Assembly: GCA_003152315.1 (NCBI GenBank)
Contig: PLZV01000037.1
Location: forward strand, 105,679-169,678
From: Verrucomicrobiota bacterium
Lineage (GTDB): Bacteria; Verrucomicrobiota; Verrucomicrobiia; Palsa-1439
Length of the DNA: 64,000 nucleotides
Reading direction: 5' to 3'
A program made the position numbers and the translations under genes. The notes below the pieces were generated by a model. That model saw only the letters and a list, made by a program, of their open reading frames with translations, was not told the DNA's origin and made no database searches. Shown here piece by piece: positions 36,419-44,671 of this stretch; the first letter of the stretch is position 1, and every line of letters starts with the position of its first letter.

Positions 36419-37096
36419 ATGTCTTCATCGGATCAGCATTCCTCACTCTTGGAAATTGACCAATACATCGAGCGGCTGTTCGTGCCGCGCGATCCGGTAT
36501 TTGAACAGGCGTTGCGGGATGCGACCGAAGGCGGTTTGCCGGAAATCCATGTCTCGCCGAACGAAGGCAAGCTGCTCTATTTGCTGGCGAAGCTTTCCGG
36601 TGCCAGGCGCGTGCTCGAAATTGGTTTGCTGGGCGGCTACAGCGCGATCTGGCTGGCTCGTGCCATAGGCCCGAAAGGAAAACTGGTGACGCTGGAACTG
36701 GACGAGAACCACGTCCGTGTTGCCGGTAAGAACCTGGAGCGCGCGGGTTTGCGCTCGCTGGTGGAGATTCGACAGGGCGCTGCTGCGGCGACGCTCGAGA
36801 AAATGGTTCAGGCGGGAGAAGCGGCGTTCGATCTCGTTTTTATCGACGCCGACAAGAACAACTATCCGGTGTATCTCGATTACGCCATGAAATTGACCCA
36901 CCCCGGCAGCCTGATTCTCGGCGACAATGTCATCCGCGATGGAAAAGTCGCGCGGAGCGGCCAGACGGACCCGCTCGTGCTCGGGATTCAGGAGTTCAAC
37001 CGCAAACTCGCCGCAAACCCCAAACTCGAAACGATCCTAATCACCGTAATGCGCGAAGCCCTTGACGGCCTGGCCATCGCGCGCGTGAAGGATTGA
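36419..37096 (+). CDS. class I SAM-dependent O-methyltransferase
   Basis: A 225-residue methyltransferase of the CCoAOMT-like group (COG4122 type). Motif I is VLEIGLLGGYSAIWLA (about 65-80), the acidic loop LVTLELDENH follows, and FDLVFIDADKNNYPVYLDYA (about 138-157) carries metal-binding Asp residues. Such enzymes methylate catechol-like hydroxyls with Mg2+; the substrate is unknown. It begins 9 bp after the pterin dehydratase gene and likely closes that operon. Confidence 0.9.
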   Translation: MSSSDQHSSLLEIDQYIERLFVPRDPVFEQALRDATEGGLPEIHVSPNEGKLLYLLAKLSGARRVLEIGLLGGYSAIWLARAIGPKGKLVTLELDENHVRVAGKNLERAGLRSLVEIRQGAAAATLEKMVQAGEAAFDLVFIDADKNNYPVYLDYAMKLTHPGSLILGDNVIRDGKVARSGQTDPLVLGIQEFNRKLAANPKLETILITVMREALDGLAIARVKD

Positions 37097-37102
37097 GTCT
37101 CA

Positions 37103-37201
37103 CCCCTCACCCAGCCTCTCCCCCAAGGGGAGAGGAGATGGTCTTTTGTTGTGCTGCCCGAGTTTCCTCTCCCCTCCGGGGGAGAGGATTAAGGTGAGGG
37201 G
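37103..37201. repeat. 99-bp REP/MITE-like element
   Basis: Outer inverted arms CCCCTCACC (37103-37111) and GGTGAGGGG (37193-37201) enclose two hairpins with near-identical stems: CCTCTCCCC-CAA-GGGGAGAGG (37115-37135) and CCTCTCCCC-TCCG-GGGGAGAGG (37166-37187). It is non-coding, just after the methyltransferase gene. The same blocks occur at 18731-18802. A dispersed palindromic repeat; it could also end transcription or shape mRNA stability. Confidence 0.8.
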
Positions 37202-37246
37202 GCGATCCGCAGCTTGGCGGGAGTCTGAAAACTAATTTGGTGCCGA

Positions 37247-37642
37247 CTATTTCCCGCCGCAGACGGTGTAACCCTGCTCCCGCAAGTCCTCAGCCAGTTC
37301 CTTCTCCATCTGACACGCCGCCTCGTAGGGCATCGGGTTGAGATACTCGTACAGTTCAGGCAGCAATCGCACGCCGTATTTGCACGCGTAGTACGACGCC
37401 TTGTACCCGTCCTTGTGGTTCTGAAAGCGTTCGATCGGTGGAATCCCCGTCATCCCGACATACACGCAAGGCTTCTTCGCATCCCGCTTCGGATTCAGCG
37501 CCCTGACCTTGCGCTCTTTCGAGACCGCGCTGTCGAGCAGGATGACATAGACGTTGTGGTGGAATTGCTCGGGCATCTCGGCATGAGTATAGGCGGTTCC
37601 GTCGCGCCGACAAGATTGCGTCTGGGCAACGTCTTGGTTCAA
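37247..37642 (-). CDS. GIY-YIG-like domain protein
   Basis: A 131-residue protein (or about 109 residues from the internal ATG 37576). It has VYVILLD, then after a spacer CVYVGMTGIPPIERFQNH, matching the two strands and catalytic Arg/His region of GIY-YIG nuclease-fold domains, and a conserved-looking Glu near the end (AACQMEKELAEDL). Small stand-alone proteins of this kind have unclear roles in DNA processing. Leftward, after a leftward membrane-protein gene with 40 bp between. Confidence 0.65.
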   Translation of the reverse strand: MNQDVAQTQSCRRDGTAYTHAEMPEQFHHNVYVILLDSAVSKERKVRALNPKRDAKKPCVYVGMTGIPPIERFQNHKDGYKASYYACKYGVRLLPELYEYLNPMPYEAACQMEKELAEDLREQGYTVCGGK

Positions 37643-37682
37643 ATCGTAAAGTCGCGAGCTAGTCTGAGTGGATGGTTGGTTC

Positions 37683-38318
37683 TTATGTTCGCATATACCT
37701 GTACGCGTGCACTCCTTCCGCCATCGAATGCTCGAAAAAGCCGCTCACGTAAGTCCGATTGTCGCATATAATCCCACGTTCATTGCCGAGACTAAACACC
37801 ACTCGATAGTCTCCTTCGACCTTCACGATCGCTACGGCTTTGAAGCGCCCGCGAAGAGAAGGCGACAACTGCGAATCATCTACAACCGTAACGATTTCAG
37901 ACCACACTCCGTCGATGTGTTCAGCAGGCTTCGTGAAAACAAGTTCACCAGCGCGCTGCTTGGCGAGCAGCTGATCGGCGCAAACGCGAAGCTCGGCCAC
38001 CGGGAACTCAGCTCTAAGCCGGTGTGCAATACCGATCATTTCCGACTTAGCACCAGGCGTCGCAAACACGACAATGGTGCACAAGATCAACTGGAAGACT
38101 AACGTGCCAACGAAGACAAGACAGCGGACAAGTCTGGAGGAGCGCGCTATGAGACTGAAGAGAGTCGAAATTAACCAGGGAAGAATGAGCACGATCGCGC
38201 AATCGATAACTAGCCCGGAGCCTTGGGGAATTACACCTCTGCCATCCAGGTATGGCCCTAGAAAACTACCAAGTGGCGCGAGAGCAACCAAAGGCAGCAG
38301 CATGACAGAGCGCTTCAT
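37683..38318 (-). CDS. hypothetical membrane protein
   Basis: A 211-residue protein with about three hydrophobic segments in its first half (about 3-22, 36-58, 64-90) and a soluble C-terminal half of about 120 residues with no recognised domain (LRVCADQLLAKQRAGELVF, then SLGNERGIICDNRTYVSGFF). The N-terminal segment could be a signal anchor. Composition is more AT-rich than nearby housekeeping genes. No functional clue from neighbours. Confidence 0.6.
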   Translation of the reverse strand: MKRSVMLLPLVALAPLGSFLGPYLDGRGVIPQGSGLVIDCAIVLILPWLISTLFSLIARSSRLVRCLVFVGTLVFQLILCTIVVFATPGAKSEMIGIAHRLRAEFPVAELRVCADQLLAKQRAGELVFTKPAEHIDGVWSEIVTVVDDSQLSPSLRGRFKAVAIVKVEGDYRVVFSLGNERGIICDNRTYVSGFFEHSMAEGVHAYRYMRT

Positions 38319-38503
38319 CGTGGCTGCTCAGTGGGAGAAATTGATGTGCTCATGGCCCATCGCTCATTAAACCTCTGACGGAATCCCGAAGGAAGCATAA
38401 AAGTACGCCCGACAAATGACTGACTATCGTAAAGCAATAATTTTGCTGGACTGGGCGGTTGGGAGCGGGTATAGTCGGCGCAGTTCTGTGACATAAGAGG
38501 GCA

Positions 38504-38528
38504 TCCGCGTCGCCAAGGCTATGGCGGA
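38504..38528. repeat. GGCGGA-type short palindrome
   Basis: TCCGCGTCGCCAAGGCTATG followed by GCGGA: an imperfect hairpin with a CGCC/GGCG stem, similar in layout to units at 18844-18869 and 18915-18940. Confidence 0.5.
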
Positions 38529-38583
38529 CAAGGAGGGCGTTTTTTGGGAGAGAGTGAAGCGTGAAAAACATGTGTTTCTGCGA

Positions 38584-38678
38584 AACGAACCGGATTGGTT
38601 TGGGTGCGTTTTTAAGCGGAACTCTCAGGGCGATAGTGGGTTGTGAGAAAGGGGCAGTTTTTTTCAATCCGGTTCGTT
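38584..38678. repeat. 14-bp inverted repeat pair
   Basis: AACGAACCGGATTG at 38584-38597 is the exact reverse complement of 38665-38678. The 67-bp interior has no coding sign. It could be the ends of a tiny miniature element or a regulatory stem upstream of hrpB. Confidence 0.6.
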
Positions 38679-38779
38679 TGGCGCGAAAACCGTGTCGTGA
38701 CGTCCCGTTTTGGGGCGTGGATTTTGAACTTGCTCAAGGTTGGGACAGTGCTCGTGGCTATGATAAGGTCTTGGAGATA

Positions 38780-41320
38780 ATGAGTGTGCGCGACCTGCCA
38801 ATTATGGAAGTACGGGAGTCGCTGCTGTCGGCTTTGGGTCGGCAGCGGCGGTTGATCCTGACGGCTCCGACGGGCTCGGGCAAATCGACGCAGGTGCCGC
38901 AGATGTTGCTGGATGCCGGAGTGTTGGGTAGTGGGCAAGTTGTCATCCTGCAGCCGCGTCGATTGCCGGCCAGAATGTTGGCGGCATGGGTTGCGAAGGG
39001 TCGCGGGGTGAAGTTGGGGGAGGAAGTTGGCTACCAGATTCGCCTCGATGATGTCACCTCGTCCGCGACGCGGATTCGTTACGTCACCGAAGGCATTCTG
39101 CTGCGTCAGATGCTCTCTGACAAAAACCTGCGCGGCATTAGCGCTGTCATTTTCGACGAGTTTCACGAGCGGCATCTTTACGGCGATATCACCCTGGCGC
39201 GCGCACTGCAGATTCAGGAAACGACGCGTCCCGACCTGATCATCATGGTGATGTCGGCCACACTCGACGTGGGACCGCTGCGCGAATACCTGAAACCTTG
39301 CGAGCTGCTGTCTTCCGAAGGCCGCACGTTTCCCGTGGACATTGAATACCTCGACAAAACGTTGGGCGACTGGCCGGTGTGGGAAGCGGCGGTGAAGGAA
39401 TTGGAGCAACTCGTCACGCAGCACGAAGGCGATGCGCTGGTGTTCATGCCCGGCGCGTACGAAATCAGCCGGACCGTGCGCGGTGCGCAAGACGCGCTCG
39501 GCAGCCAGTTCATTGTTCTCCCGCTGCATGGTGATTTGCCGACCAACGACCAGGATGCGGCGGTGGCGCAATATGACCGGCGCAAGATCGTTGTCTCCAC
39601 GAACGTCGCGGAAACCTCGTTGACCATTGACGGCGTGCGGATCGTGATCGACAGCGGCCTGGCGCGCATCCCGCGTTACGATCCGTACCGCGGCATCAAT
39701 ACGTTGCTCGTCGAGAAGATCAGCCGCGCCTCGGCGGACCAACGGGCGGGTCGCGCGGGTCGCACGGCGCCGGGCGTCTGCTTGCGGTTGTGGACGAAGC
39801 ACGAACACGAGCAGCGGCCCCTGCAAGAATCGGCGGAGGTGAAACGTCTCGACCTCGCGGAAGTGGTGTTGACGCTGAAGGCCAGCGGGGTGGAGGACGT
39901 GTATGCGTTTCGATGGCTGGAACCGCCGAGCCGCCAGTCGTTGGACCATGCGGTTCTCTTGCTGAAGGATTTGGGCGCGCTGGAAAACACGACCGGCGCG
40001 TTGACGGAACTTGGGCGGCGGATGCTCGCCTTTCCGTTGCACCCGCGTTATTCGCGGATGCTGCTGGCGGCGCAGGAATACGGTTGCGTCCGGCAGGTCG
40101 CGCTCATCGCGGCGCTCACGCAGGGGCGCGATTTGATGGTGCGGCGGCAGGGGAAGCAAGTGGAGGAGGCGCGCGACGATTTATTTGGCGGCGAGACGCA
40201 ATCGGACTTCTTCGTTCTCATGCGCGCGTGGCGTTACGCGGACCGCAACGGCTACAGCGTCGATCGCTGCCGCCAGGTCGGCATTCACGCGCAAGCGGCG
40301 CGGCAGGTCGGGCCGCTGTTCGAGCAGTTTCTTGATATTGCGAAGAGGGAAGGGCTGGACGTCAGCGAGAAGCGGGCGGCTACTGACGCAATCCAGCGCT
40401 GCGTATTGCTGGGATTCTCGGATCACGTGGCGCGTCGGTTAGACGAAGGAACGTTGCGCTGCCAGCTCGTGCATGAACGGCGGGGCGTCCTGGCGCGGGA
40501 GAGCGTTGTGCAGAGTGCGCCCTTGCTGGTGGCGACTGAAATTCACGAGATCCAAAGTGGCACGGGCAAGAACCGGGAATTGAACGTCCTGCTCAGCCTG
40601 GCGACCGCAATCAAGGAAGAATGGTTGCGGGATCTTTTCCCGGGCGATTTCACGGAAACGGTGGCGGTGGTTTATGACACGACGCAGCGACGCGTGTTTG
40701 GGGAGAAGCGGAAACAATTTCGCGATCTCGTTCTGGAGGCGGGGCGGTCGGAGGATGTCCCGCTGGACGCTGCCGCGCGGATTCTCGCCGCCGAGGTGGT
40801 GGCGGGCCGATGTGTGTTGAAGAATTGGGACGAGGCCGTCGAACAATGGATCGTGCGCGTGAATCGGCTGCGCGAATGGTTTCCGGAACTCGGCGTTCCC
40901 GCGATTGCCGACGACGACCGACAAGCGTTGATCGAGCAAATCTGCCATGGCGCGAGGAGTTACAAGGAGATCAAGGACAAGGCTGTCTGGCCGGTAATGA
41001 AATCGTGGCTTTCGGGTCAGCAGCAAGCGTGGGTCGAGGAATACACGCCCGAACGGATTGAGTTGCCAGGTGGGCGAAAGTCGAAGGTCGTCTACTCAAC
41101 CGACGGGCCGCCGACTATTTCTGCCCGCATTCAGGATTTGTACGGCGTGAAGCAAGGGTTGTGGATCGCCCAGCACCGCGTGCCCGTGCGCATTCAAGTA
41201 CTGGCGCCGAACCAGCGCCCCGTACAAGTGACCGAGAACCTCGCGACCTTCTGGAAGGAGACATACCCGAAACTTAAACTGGAATTACAGAGGAAATATC
41301 CGAGGCACGAATGGCGATAG
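38780..41320 (+). CDS. hrpB: ATP-dependent RNA helicase HrpB
   Basis: An 846-residue DEAH-type helicase, typical for HrpB. Motif I is TAPTGSGKSTQ, motif II VIFDEFHERH, motif III MSATLD, then TNVAETSLTIDGV and QRAGRAGRTAPG (motifs V and VI). The HrpB-specific C-terminal domain follows (to PRHEWR). ATG 38780 starts MSVRDLPIMEV, as expected for the family, with GGAG just upstream. The cellular role of HrpB is not well defined. Confidence 0.93.
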   Translation: MSVRDLPIMEVRESLLSALGRQRRLILTAPTGSGKSTQVPQMLLDAGVLGSGQVVILQPRRLPARMLAAWVAKGRGVKLGEEVGYQIRLDDVTSSATRIRYVTEGILLRQMLSDKNLRGISAVIFDEFHERHLYGDITLARALQIQETTRPDLIIMVMSATLDVGPLREYLKPCELLSSEGRTFPVDIEYLDKTLGDWPVWEAAVKELEQLVTQHEGDALVFMPGAYEISRTVRGAQDALGSQFIVLPLHGDLPTNDQDAAVAQYDRRKIVVSTNVAETSLTIDGVRIVIDSGLARIPRYDPYRGINTLLVEKISRASADQRAGRAGRTAPGVCLRLWTKHEHEQRPLQESAEVKRLDLAEVVLTLKASGVEDVYAFRWLEPPSRQSLDHAVLLLKDLGALENTTGALTELGRRMLAFPLHPRYSRMLLAAQEYGCVRQVALIAALTQGRDLMVRRQGKQVEEARDDLFGGETQSDFFVLMRAWRYADRNGYSVDRCRQVGIHAQAARQVGPLFEQFLDIAKREGLDVSEKRAATDAIQRCVLLGFSDHVARRLDEGTLRCQLVHERRGVLARESVVQSAPLLVATEIHEIQSGTGKNRELNVLLSLATAIKEEWLRDLFPGDFTETVAVVYDTTQRRVFGEKRKQFRDLVLEAGRSEDVPLDAAARILAAEVVAGRCVLKNWDEAVEQWIVRVNRLREWFPELGVPAIADDDRQALIEQICHGARSYKEIKDKAVWPVMKSWLSGQQQAWVEEYTPERIELPGGRKSKVVYSTDGPPTISARIQDLYGVKQGLWIAQHRVPVRIQVLAPNQRPVQVTENLATFWKETYPKLKLELQRKYPRHEWR

Positions 41321-41373
41321 ACACGTTCATTTCGCCTAGCATCAGCGGTGAAACCTGCTAGATTTTTACGGAG

Positions 41374-42639
41374 ATGACCCCAACCCACGAATACTCGGAG
41401 AAACTCTGGCAGGAAGCGCTGCAACATTTTCCGGGTGGAGTGAATTCCCCGGTGCGCGCCTTTCGCGGCGTGGGGGGCACACCGTTTTTCACACAACGCG
41501 CCAAGGGCTCGCGGCTGTGGGACGTGGACGGCAACGAGTATATCGACTACGTCGGCTCCTGGGGGCCGATGATCCTCGGTCACGCGCATCCGCAGGTCGT
41601 GCGCGCCGTGCAGGAAGCCGCGCGGGACGGGACGAGCTTCGGGACGCCCAATCCGCGCGAGATTCGTCTTGCGCAACTGGTCCGCGAGGCATTTCCGTCG
41701 ATGCAAAAAATCCGCTTCGTGAACTCCGGCACGGAAGCGACCATGTCGGCCATTCGACTGGCGCGCGGATTCACGAAGCGGGACAAGATCTTGAAATTTG
41801 AAGGCTGTTATCACGGCCATGCGGATGCGTTGCTGGTAAAAGCGGGTTCGGGCGGCGCGACGTTCGACGTGCCGGACAGCGCCGGCGTCCCTGCGGACTT
41901 CGCCCGTAACACCCTCACGTTGCCCTTGAATGATTTCGCGGCGCTCGACACCGTGAACTGGCGCGAGATTGCCTGCGCGATCATTGAGCCGATTCCCGCG
42001 AACATGGGATTGATCCCACTCAAGCCCGGCTTTTTGGAGAAGCTACGCAAAGTTACACAGGACAATGGCGCGTTGCTGATTCTTGACGAGGTCATCAGCG
42101 GGTTCCGCGTGGCGCGCGGCGGCGCGCAGGAGTTGTTTGGAATCCAGGCCGATCTCACGACACTCGGCAAGATTATCGGCGGTGGCCTGCCCGTCGGCGC
42201 GTTCGGCGGGCGCGCGGACGTGATGGATCTGCTGGCTCCCACCGGTCCCGTATATCAGGCTGGCACGCTTTCGGGCAATCCGCTGGCCATGGGTGCGGGA
42301 ATCGCGACGCTGGAGGAACTTTCGCACAGCGGCGCGTATGAGAAGTTGGAGCGTCGCGCCGCCAGCCTCGGCGATGAGTGGAAAAAAATTGTGAAGGGAC
42401 ATTCAGTACGGATCGGCTCGCTGTTCTGTACATTCTTCACGGACTGCGAGGTGGTGGACTACGCCAGTGCCAAGACGAGCGATACGAAACGGTACGCGAA
42501 GTTTTTCCACGCGATGCTCAACCGCGGCGTCTATCTGGCGCCATCCCAATTTGAAGTCGGTTTCCTCTCCCTGGCGCACACGGAGACGGACATCGAAGAA
42601 ACGTTGCGCGCGGCGGCGGAAGCGGTGGGCAAATTGTGA
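41374..42639 (+). CDS. hemL: glutamate-1-semialdehyde 2,1-aminomutase
   Basis: A 421-residue PLP enzyme of aminotransferase fold type I, converting glutamate-1-semialdehyde to 5-aminolevulinate for tetrapyrrole synthesis. The N-terminus (HFPGGVNSPVRAFRGVGG) is diagnostic for HemL; GCYHGHADALLVKAGSG and the PLP lysine in TTLGKIIGGGLPVGAFGG are present. Length is standard. Transcribed rightward ahead of a four-helix-bundle gene and ubiX. Confidence 0.96.
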   Translation: MTPTHEYSEKLWQEALQHFPGGVNSPVRAFRGVGGTPFFTQRAKGSRLWDVDGNEYIDYVGSWGPMILGHAHPQVVRAVQEAARDGTSFGTPNPREIRLAQLVREAFPSMQKIRFVNSGTEATMSAIRLARGFTKRDKILKFEGCYHGHADALLVKAGSGGATFDVPDSAGVPADFARNTLTLPLNDFAALDTVNWREIACAIIEPIPANMGLIPLKPGFLEKLRKVTQDNGALLILDEVISGFRVARGGAQELFGIQADLTTLGKIIGGGLPVGAFGGRADVMDLLAPTGPVYQAGTLSGNPLAMGAGIATLEELSHSGAYEKLERRAASLGDEWKKIVKGHSVRIGSLFCTFFTDCEVVDYASAKTSDTKRYAKFFHAMLNRGVYLAPSQFEVGFLSLAHTETDIEETLRAAAEAVGKL

Positions 42640-42642
42640 TCA

Positions 42643-43123
42643 GTGACGGGTGATTGGTGATTGGAGGCGGACGCGATGAACGAAAAGACCTATCGAGGAT
42701 TTGAGGAGTTGGATGTGTGGAGGGAAGCGCGAAAGCTGCGTCAGACAATCTATGCGCTGACCAAGACACTCCCTGCAAACGAGAAGTACGTGTTAGTACC
42801 CCCGTTGCGTCGAGCTGCTCTTTCTGTGACTAATAACATTGCGGAAGGTCATGGGCGGTTTCACTATCAGGAGAACGCGCAGTTCTTGCGGCTGGCCCGG
42901 GGCTCGTTGGAAGAGGTGCTGGACGATGTGATGCTTTGCGAGGACGAGCAATACGCCGCCCCGGAACTGGCAGGGCAGTTACGCGTCCAGATCACCTGTG
43001 TCGAGCGGTTGCTCAACGGCTACATTCGTTACCTGCTGAATCAAAAGGGCGCGGCCGGTGTTCGTGAGGCCCGCGCGGAATACGCGGTTGAATCCCAGTT
43101 ACCAACCACCGATCGCCAGTCAC
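42643..43123. mobile_element. IVS-like unit: four-helix-bundle gene flanked by 22-bp inverted repeats
   Basis: The left arm at 42643-42664 (GTGACGGGTGATTGGTGATTGG) is matched in inverted orientation by 43102-43123 with 4 mismatches over 22 positions. The arms enclose the four-helix-bundle gene and sit exactly between the hemL stop and the ubiX start. I recall GTGACTGG..GATTGG-like repeats beside other genes of this family; this and the symmetry suggest a small transposable or retroelement-associated unit. Mobility is inferred, not shown. Confidence 0.5.
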
Positions 43124-43131
43124 TCCAATGA
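42676..43131 (+). CDS. four-helix-bundle (23S rRNA IVS-type) protein
   Basis: A 151-residue helical protein from ATG 42676. It has the family hallmarks FEELDVWREARKL near the start, LRRAALSVTNNIAEGHGR at about 60-77 and RLARGSLEEVLDD afterward. Relatives are encoded in 23S rRNA intervening sequences or act as Avd-like nucleic-acid-binding accessory proteins of retroelements; stand-alone copies are common and poorly understood. Its last codons are formed by the right inverted-repeat arm, and its TGA overlaps the ubiX ATG. Confidence 0.88.
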   Translation: MNEKTYRGFEELDVWREARKLRQTIYALTKTLPANEKYVLVPPLRRAALSVTNNIAEGHGRFHYQENAQFLRLARGSLEEVLDDVMLCEDEQYAAPELAGQLRVQITCVERLLNGYIRYLLNQKGAAGVREARAEYAVESQLPTTDRQSLQ

Positions 43132-43688
43132 GAATTGTCGTAGCCATGACCGGCGCGAGCGGTGCGATTTACACGCAGCGGCTGCTTGATAATCTTGATC
43201 CGCGAAAACACGAAATCCACTTCATCTCCACGAAACATGCCCGTGAAGTCGGCCAACTTGAGTTGCCGAAGGGCGAACTGAAAATCGCGCCGTCCGTTAT
43301 CCAGTATGACGAAAATGGTTCCATGTTTGTCCCCTTTGTAAGCGGATCGGCCAAATTGGATGCGATGGTCATCATCCCTGCGTCGATGGGCACGATCGGG
43401 CGTGTTGCCAACGGCGTATCCGACAACACGATTGCGCGCGCGGCGGATGTTTTCCTAAAAGAGAGGCGCAAGCTCATCCTCGTTCCGCGTGAAGCACCGT
43501 ACAACCTGATCCACCTGCGCAACATGGCCACCCTGACCGAAGCCGGCGCGATGATCATTCCTGCCAGCCCATCCTTTTACACCAAGCCGAAGACAATCAC
43601 GGAACTCGTCGACACGATTATCGCGCGAGTGCTGGACCAACTCGGCATCGAGCACCAACTCGTCAAGCGATGGCGAAGCAACGAGTAG
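43128..43688 (+). CDS. ubiX: UbiX-family flavin prenyltransferase
   Basis: A 186-residue flavoprotein with the UbiX start MRIVVAMTGASGAIY, the central PASMGTIGRVANGVSDNTI and RKLILVPREAPYN. It prenylates FMN to prFMN, the cofactor of UbiD-type decarboxylases. No UbiD-type gene is in the window. With a futalosine cluster 2 kb away, it probably supplies cofactor for decarboxylation in menaquinone synthesis; this link is inference. The ATG overlaps the stop of the preceding gene. Confidence 0.93.
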   Translation: MRIVVAMTGASGAIYTQRLLDNLDPRKHEIHFISTKHAREVGQLELPKGELKIAPSVIQYDENGSMFVPFVSGSAKLDAMVIIPASMGTIGRVANGVSDNTIARAADVFLKERRKLILVPREAPYNLIHLRNMATLTEAGAMIIPASPSFYTKPKTITELVDTIIARVLDQLGIEHQLVKRWRSNE

Positions 43689-43748
43689 TCTTGTAACCTT
43701 CGGGTAAAAGATTTCGTCTCTCTCGATGAACTACTCGAGAGGTGCAAA

Positions 43749-44660
43749 ATGGTAAAACTCGTTTTTGGAATCGTTGTGTTATCGTTACTGGCGATGAGCA
43801 GTCAAGGCGATGAACTAAAGACTGGCGATCGTGTCTTGTCACTAAAAGTTGGCGACCGCGAACGAACCTACCTCTTGCATTTGCCTCCCGTCTACGACGG
43901 GAAGGGTTCGCTGCCGCTGGTGATCGTGTTGCACGGTGGCGGCGGGAATGCGCCGGGCGCTGTGCATATGACAGGATTTAGTGAAAAGGCGGACAAAGAA
44001 GGATTTGTCGTCGTCTACCCCAATGGGTCCGGGCGGTTGAAGAATCGCTTGTTGACCTGGAATTCCGGCAACTGCTGCGGTTACGCGCTGGATAGCAATG
44101 TGGATGACGTTGGTTTCATCCGCGCGCTGATTGATGAACTGGAGAGGACGCGGGCCATCGATCCCCACCGCGTCTACGCCACCGGCATGTCGAACGGCGG
44201 GATGATGACCTATCGTCTGGCGTGCGAGTTGTCTGACAAGATTGCCGCCGCCGCGCCCGTGGCCGGCGCGCTGAACGTGGACAACTGCCAACCCGCTCAT
44301 CCCGTTTCGATGATCATCTTCCACGGTACCGCCGACGAACATGTCCTGTACGACGGCGGAGAGCCGCTCAAGAAAGCGGACACGCATCGGCGTGTCGATA
44401 AATCCGTTTCCTATGCGGTGAGGTTCTGGGTGAAAAATAATGGCTGTTCGGAAACACCGCAGCGGGAGGAGAAGGGGACTATTCGCACGGAGATTTATCA
44501 TGGCGGCAAGGAGGGGACGGAGGTCGCGCTATACTCAGTTAAGGGCGGCGGACACGCGTGGCCGGGTGGAGAGGCTTATCTGCTCGGTACCGAACCAACG
44601 CGGGAGATCTCCGCAACGGATTTGATGTGGTTTTTTTTCGTGCGGCATCCGAAAAAGTAG
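43749..44660 (+). CDS. exported LpqC-type esterase (PHB depolymerase/feruloyl esterase family)
   Basis: A 303-residue secreted alpha/beta hydrolase with a signal peptide (MVKLVFGIVVLSLLAMSSQG). The oxyanion region is VLHGGGGNAPG, the nucleophile Ser148 in ATGMSNGG, and the His near the end in GGGHAWPGG. WNSGNCCG and later Cys residues suggest a disulfide. The family hydrolyses polyhydroxybutyrate, feruloyl or acetyl esters; extracellular plant-polymer esterase activity is likely. GAGAGGTGC precedes the ATG. Confidence 0.88.
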   Translation: MVKLVFGIVVLSLLAMSSQGDELKTGDRVLSLKVGDRERTYLLHLPPVYDGKGSLPLVIVLHGGGGNAPGAVHMTGFSEKADKEGFVVVYPNGSGRLKNRLLTWNSGNCCGYALDSNVDDVGFIRALIDELERTRAIDPHRVYATGMSNGGMMTYRLACELSDKIAAAAPVAGALNVDNCQPAHPVSMIIFHGTADEHVLYDGGEPLKKADTHRRVDKSVSYAVRFWVKNNGCSETPQREEKGTIRTEIYHGGKEGTEVALYSVKGGGHAWPGGEAYLLGTEPTREISATDLMWFFFVRHPKK

Positions 44661-44671
44661 AGCCGGCGGGT

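Larger units (their letters stand above)
38319..38779. other. 460-bp non-coding spacer with repeats upstream of hrpB
   Basis: The hrpB frame stays open back to 38561, but those 73 residues do not resemble the family, so I treat the stretch as non-coding. It holds a GGCGGA-type short palindrome at 38504-38528 (relative of those near 18844) and a 14-bp inverted repeat (38584-38597 and 38665-38678) spaced by 67 bp. A promoter for hrpB must lie here, but no clear boxes were seen. Confidence 0.55.

Noticed and set aside
35082-36446. 454-codon minus-strand open frame
   Set aside because: Antisense to the tricorn S41 domain and PCD gene, which have clear catalytic motifs; the shadow has none.
38561-38779. 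73-residue N-terminal extension of HrpB
   Set aside because: It does not resemble HrpB, contains an exact inverted repeat, and MSVRDLPIM at 38780 is the expected start.
38612-40159. 515-codon minus-strand open frame
   Set aside because: Antisense to hrpB helicase motifs; His/Arg/Gln-rich low-complexity translation.
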